From: Doris montereyensis
Lineage: Eukaryota; Mollusca; Gastropoda; Nudibranchia; Dorididae
Direction of reading: 5' to 3'
NCBI GenBank assembly: GCA_037039925.1
Contig: JAXRKP010000599.1
Coordinates: 62,501 to 126,500 of the forward strand
DNA: 64,000 nt
Below the pieces are notes generated by a model. The model had not been told where the DNA came from. It searched no databases and worked only from the letters and a program-made list of their open reading frames with translations. Every line of letters begins with the position of its first letter. Position 1 is the first letter of the stretch. The position numbers and the translations under genes were made by a program. This document shows positions 29,198-64,000 of the stretch, one piece after another.

Positions 29198-29343
29198 ATT
29201 GAGAAAGCTAGTAGAACAAAAGGGATTTTACAAAAGAAACATCAAATAACTGCTTGAGGTAATGAAATTGGCTTCCCTTCTTTCCGTCACCAGTAGCTCC
29301 CTTGTTTTTCTCATCAGCGCCATCTTGGAGGGAATCGAGTGTC

Positions 29344-36961
<7,618 letters not shown>

Positions 36962-37770
36962 AATTGAAGATTACAGAGTAGAAAAAAAGACTATCGTTCG
37001 CAATCTCAAATCCGTGATCTCAAGATTCTAAACGTTGAATAACAGGACGTAGACTTATGAACTCTAATAAAGTGTCAGAGAACGGAACTTCTATAATAAA
37101 AATACTAAGCTTTCGCGAGCTTCAACCCATGTTACTAAGAACGCCAAGTCGTTTATAATAATTCGATTACGATATATCCATCCTCCAAGACCCACAATAA
37201 ATATCAATGTTGCTAGCTCTATCTCTTTCTTCCTTGTCTCTTTCACACTCCTTCTCTGTGTTAACCCTTTCTCTCTATCTTGGAATTTGTGAGATATGTG
37301 TTTGAGAATTGTCTAGGAGACGGTGCAGTATTGTAAAGTCGATGTTTCTGTCAGTTTATCTGAAATTTCTTTTCTATCAACGTGTTTTTGATATGTCTGA
37401 CTGTCTGTCAAGACATTTGAATATATATTATTGATACAAATCGTTGTTGAAACATGATGATATAACGTCACTCAATCTAGTTTTACCATTAGTTGTTCTC
37501 CTCTTTTTTTATGTATGTCAATTCGCCTGCCTTCCTCACTATCATTGGACAGCTGTATTTGCTTACTTTCATCTTTCCTTGGGTCCAAGGTTTCAATTGC
37601 CAAACATTGTCTTTTCTACTATTCGACATAGTACTAGTAGTATTTGTAGGCTTTATAGTTTATCGTGTTCGTGTTTCAAATATTGGATTACGATCATTGG
37701 TAGTGCTTTAGTAGTAATAGTACTACAAATAGGAGAGAAGGCTTTATTTCTCCTAATAATAATATTGGAT
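36962..37770. other. 5' flank of the ARF-like gene
   Basis: AT-rich, no repeat recognised. Expected to hold the 5' UTR and promoter of the minus-strand gene; I see no certain core-promoter motif. Frames at 37444-37806 are hydrophobic and low in complexity, without support. Confidence 0.45.
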
Positions 37771-38033
37771 AATATAGTAATAATAATAATAATAAAAATA
37801 AAATAAAAAATAATAATAATAATAATAATAAGATAATAATAGATAATAATAAAAATAATAATAATAATAATAACAATAATAACAATAATAACAATAACAA
37901 TAATAATAAAAATAATAAAAAAAATAATAATAGTAATAATACAATAACAATAATAATAAAATAAGTGATGATAATCATAAAAATAATAATAATAATAATA
38001 ATGTTAATAATAATAGTAATAATAATAATAGAA
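37771..38033. repeat. (AAT)n microsatellite
   Basis: About 260 bases of AAT-type repeats with AAC and AAA interruptions. Confidence 0.95.
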
Positions 38034-38222
38034 TGGTTTATAGCCACACAAATTGGTAGTAGTAATAGTACTACAAATAGGGGACTGAGTGCTAATAGGC
38101 TGTTTATAGCCTATTGGTAGAATAAAGTAGCATTCTAATTGGCCTTTGGAAACGCTGTCTTCTTGGTTTACTTCTAAAAGTATGAACCAGCTTGAGTATG
38201 GATTTGAATGATTTGAGATTTT

Positions 38223-38506
38223 ATTTGATTTGACTTGATTGGATTGGATTGGATTGATTAAATTTATGTGAACTAATATGATTTGATTTGATTTGATTTG
38301 ATTTGATTTTGACAGTAATAAAACATTTGAAATTTCCCCCAACTAATATGATTTCAAAAAATTTTGCTCGGAAAAAAACAACACAAAAGCCCAGGACCTC
38401 CTTTTTATCGTCCACCCGATGGACTGTCGGCTCAGCTCGAAAACACTCGCGGACCGTTACGATCAAACCCACTATCTTTTGTTCGAGACATTGCCTCTGG
38501 ACTACA
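38223..38506 (-). mobile_element. SINE-C copy with (AAATC)n tail
   Basis: Minus orientation. The plus strand begins with GATTTGATTTGATTT repeats, the complement of an AAATC tail, and ends with TTGCCTCTGGACTAC, the complement of the tRNA-like head. CAGGACCTCCTTTTTATCG in the body matches the fragment at 58556-58685. Confidence 0.78.
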
Positions 38507-39211
38507 ATTCTCTTTGTAGTATGGTAAGGCTTCAGTGAGATGACGTCCCTTTGTTTTTTTCTTCATGAAACGTCATTTTTACACTGCTGGCATTAAATTA
38601 AATACTCTTCAACAGACCTCGTTTAGAGAAACATAAACAGTAGTACTCAAGTTTTTTGGGGATTCCATCGAAGGAAGTAGGTTTTATACAGTGATTCAAC
38701 GAATCTTTCTGGGGTATACAGAATACGACAAAGACAACATGATTAAAAGTTCAATGTCAATTATTAATAGAAGCCATTTGATGGTATAAATGAGTGAGGG
38801 TATGGGAGAATAGGGGAAGTAAAGTTGGCTTAGATGTTCACGACTTGGCCGCGCGTCTTCCTCATTTTTTCGTAACCGGGGACTCGTTTTGTGAGACGAA
38901 AGGGGATGATGTCTCTATATATGTCTGTCTGTGTGTCTGTTTATTTATATGATTTTTTTGTTGTTCTGTCTGTGGTGTTCATTCAATATATAATTAATTC
39001 TTTTCAACGCTAGTAATCAACTGTTTGCAGTTATGCTGAGAGGAACAAATTATACGTTTGTTTGGAAATCAAAAAGTATTGTTTATGTTTTAATTTGAGC
39101 CAAGTGAACAGTTCATCAAGATGACGAAATATTAATTTCACGATGCCAGATTTGAGCCAATACGCATGCGATCTACAATATATATGATCATTCAGCGTCT
39201 TGTTGTCAAGC

Positions 39212-63593
<24,382 letters not shown>

Positions 63594-64000
63594 GTGAGCA
63601 AGTTTATGTTATTTAATATATTGTATATATGTGTATGTATGCAATGGATATTTTATGTATTTGTGTATTCACCAACAACTGATTTAAATATTTTATTTTT
63701 CTGTCGTATAATATATTCATATGATTGTTACATTTCTATAACCAAATTTCCCCTTGTGGAATGAATAAAGTATTATTATTGTTATTGTTACTGCCAATAA
63801 ATTTCCTGTGTTTTTTAAGTAGTGGTTTGAATTTGTAAATAGAAAAGCTTTGCCAGAGCAACTCTAAGAAAACCAGAATTGTTTTGGGGTTTTTTCTCAC
63901 CAATTTTAAACATCATTTAGATTAAAATTCCTTACACATGTTAAGTAATGGCATACACATATGCATGATGTTAACAAGCTCAAACAACGTGTGCATCATT
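63594..64000. other. Intron 12, runs off the window
   Basis: AT-rich. No further exon seen before the right edge. Confidence 0.55.

Noticed and set aside
38221..38472. KFFEIILVGG as a possible first exon of the GTPase
   Set aside because: It lies in a SINE-C copy and lacks a donor in phase; the MGAYCS exon at 36961 fits better.

Overview
The window is eukaryotic, animal nuclear DNA. The evidence is split exons with GT-AG introns, many microsatellites, tRNA-derived SINEs, non-LTR retrotransposons and long satellites. The SINE heads and central motif resemble those I associate with molluscan, probably gastropod, genomes; that assignment is from memory and the species is not determinable. There are no bacterial genes, operons or CRISPR arrays. 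Long stop-free frames over 9.0-25.0 kb and over the GA/CT/ATT runs are tandem-repeat artefacts, not genes.

Layout. 1-290: compound microsatellite. 581-9.7 kb: a 35-bp satellite split by a nearly full-length but frame-broken LINE on the minus strand (1330-4591), decaying into a hybrid zone. 9.7-25.0 kb: a 49-bp satellite of roughly 300 copies with higher-order duplications and one 750-bp unique island. 25.0-26.8 kb: a broken virus-like element with a packaging-ATPase-like P-loop. 26.9-28.9 kb: GA/CT microsatellites and a 44-bp minisatellite. 29.3-37.0 kb: a complete six-exon ARF-family small GTPase gene on the minus strand. 39.2 kb to beyond the right edge: a STKLD1-like pseudokinase gene on the plus strand, twelve exons visible, with SINEs, LINE pieces and minisatellites in its introns.

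The two host genes are divergent, with about 2.25 kb between their start codons. Both were assembled by eye from exon phases and family motifs. Both need several one-base corrections, nearly all in short homopolymers, which points to consensus sequencing error more than to gene decay. The GTPase has arginine at the usual catalytic glutamine. The kinase domain has HRC for HRD and DLG for DFG, so it is probably catalytically dead.

I did not find a convincing new multi-gene system. The most unusual items are the satellite complex, the virus-like remnant at its edge, the atypical GTPase and pseudokinase, and two SINE families that share a central domain but differ in head and tail.
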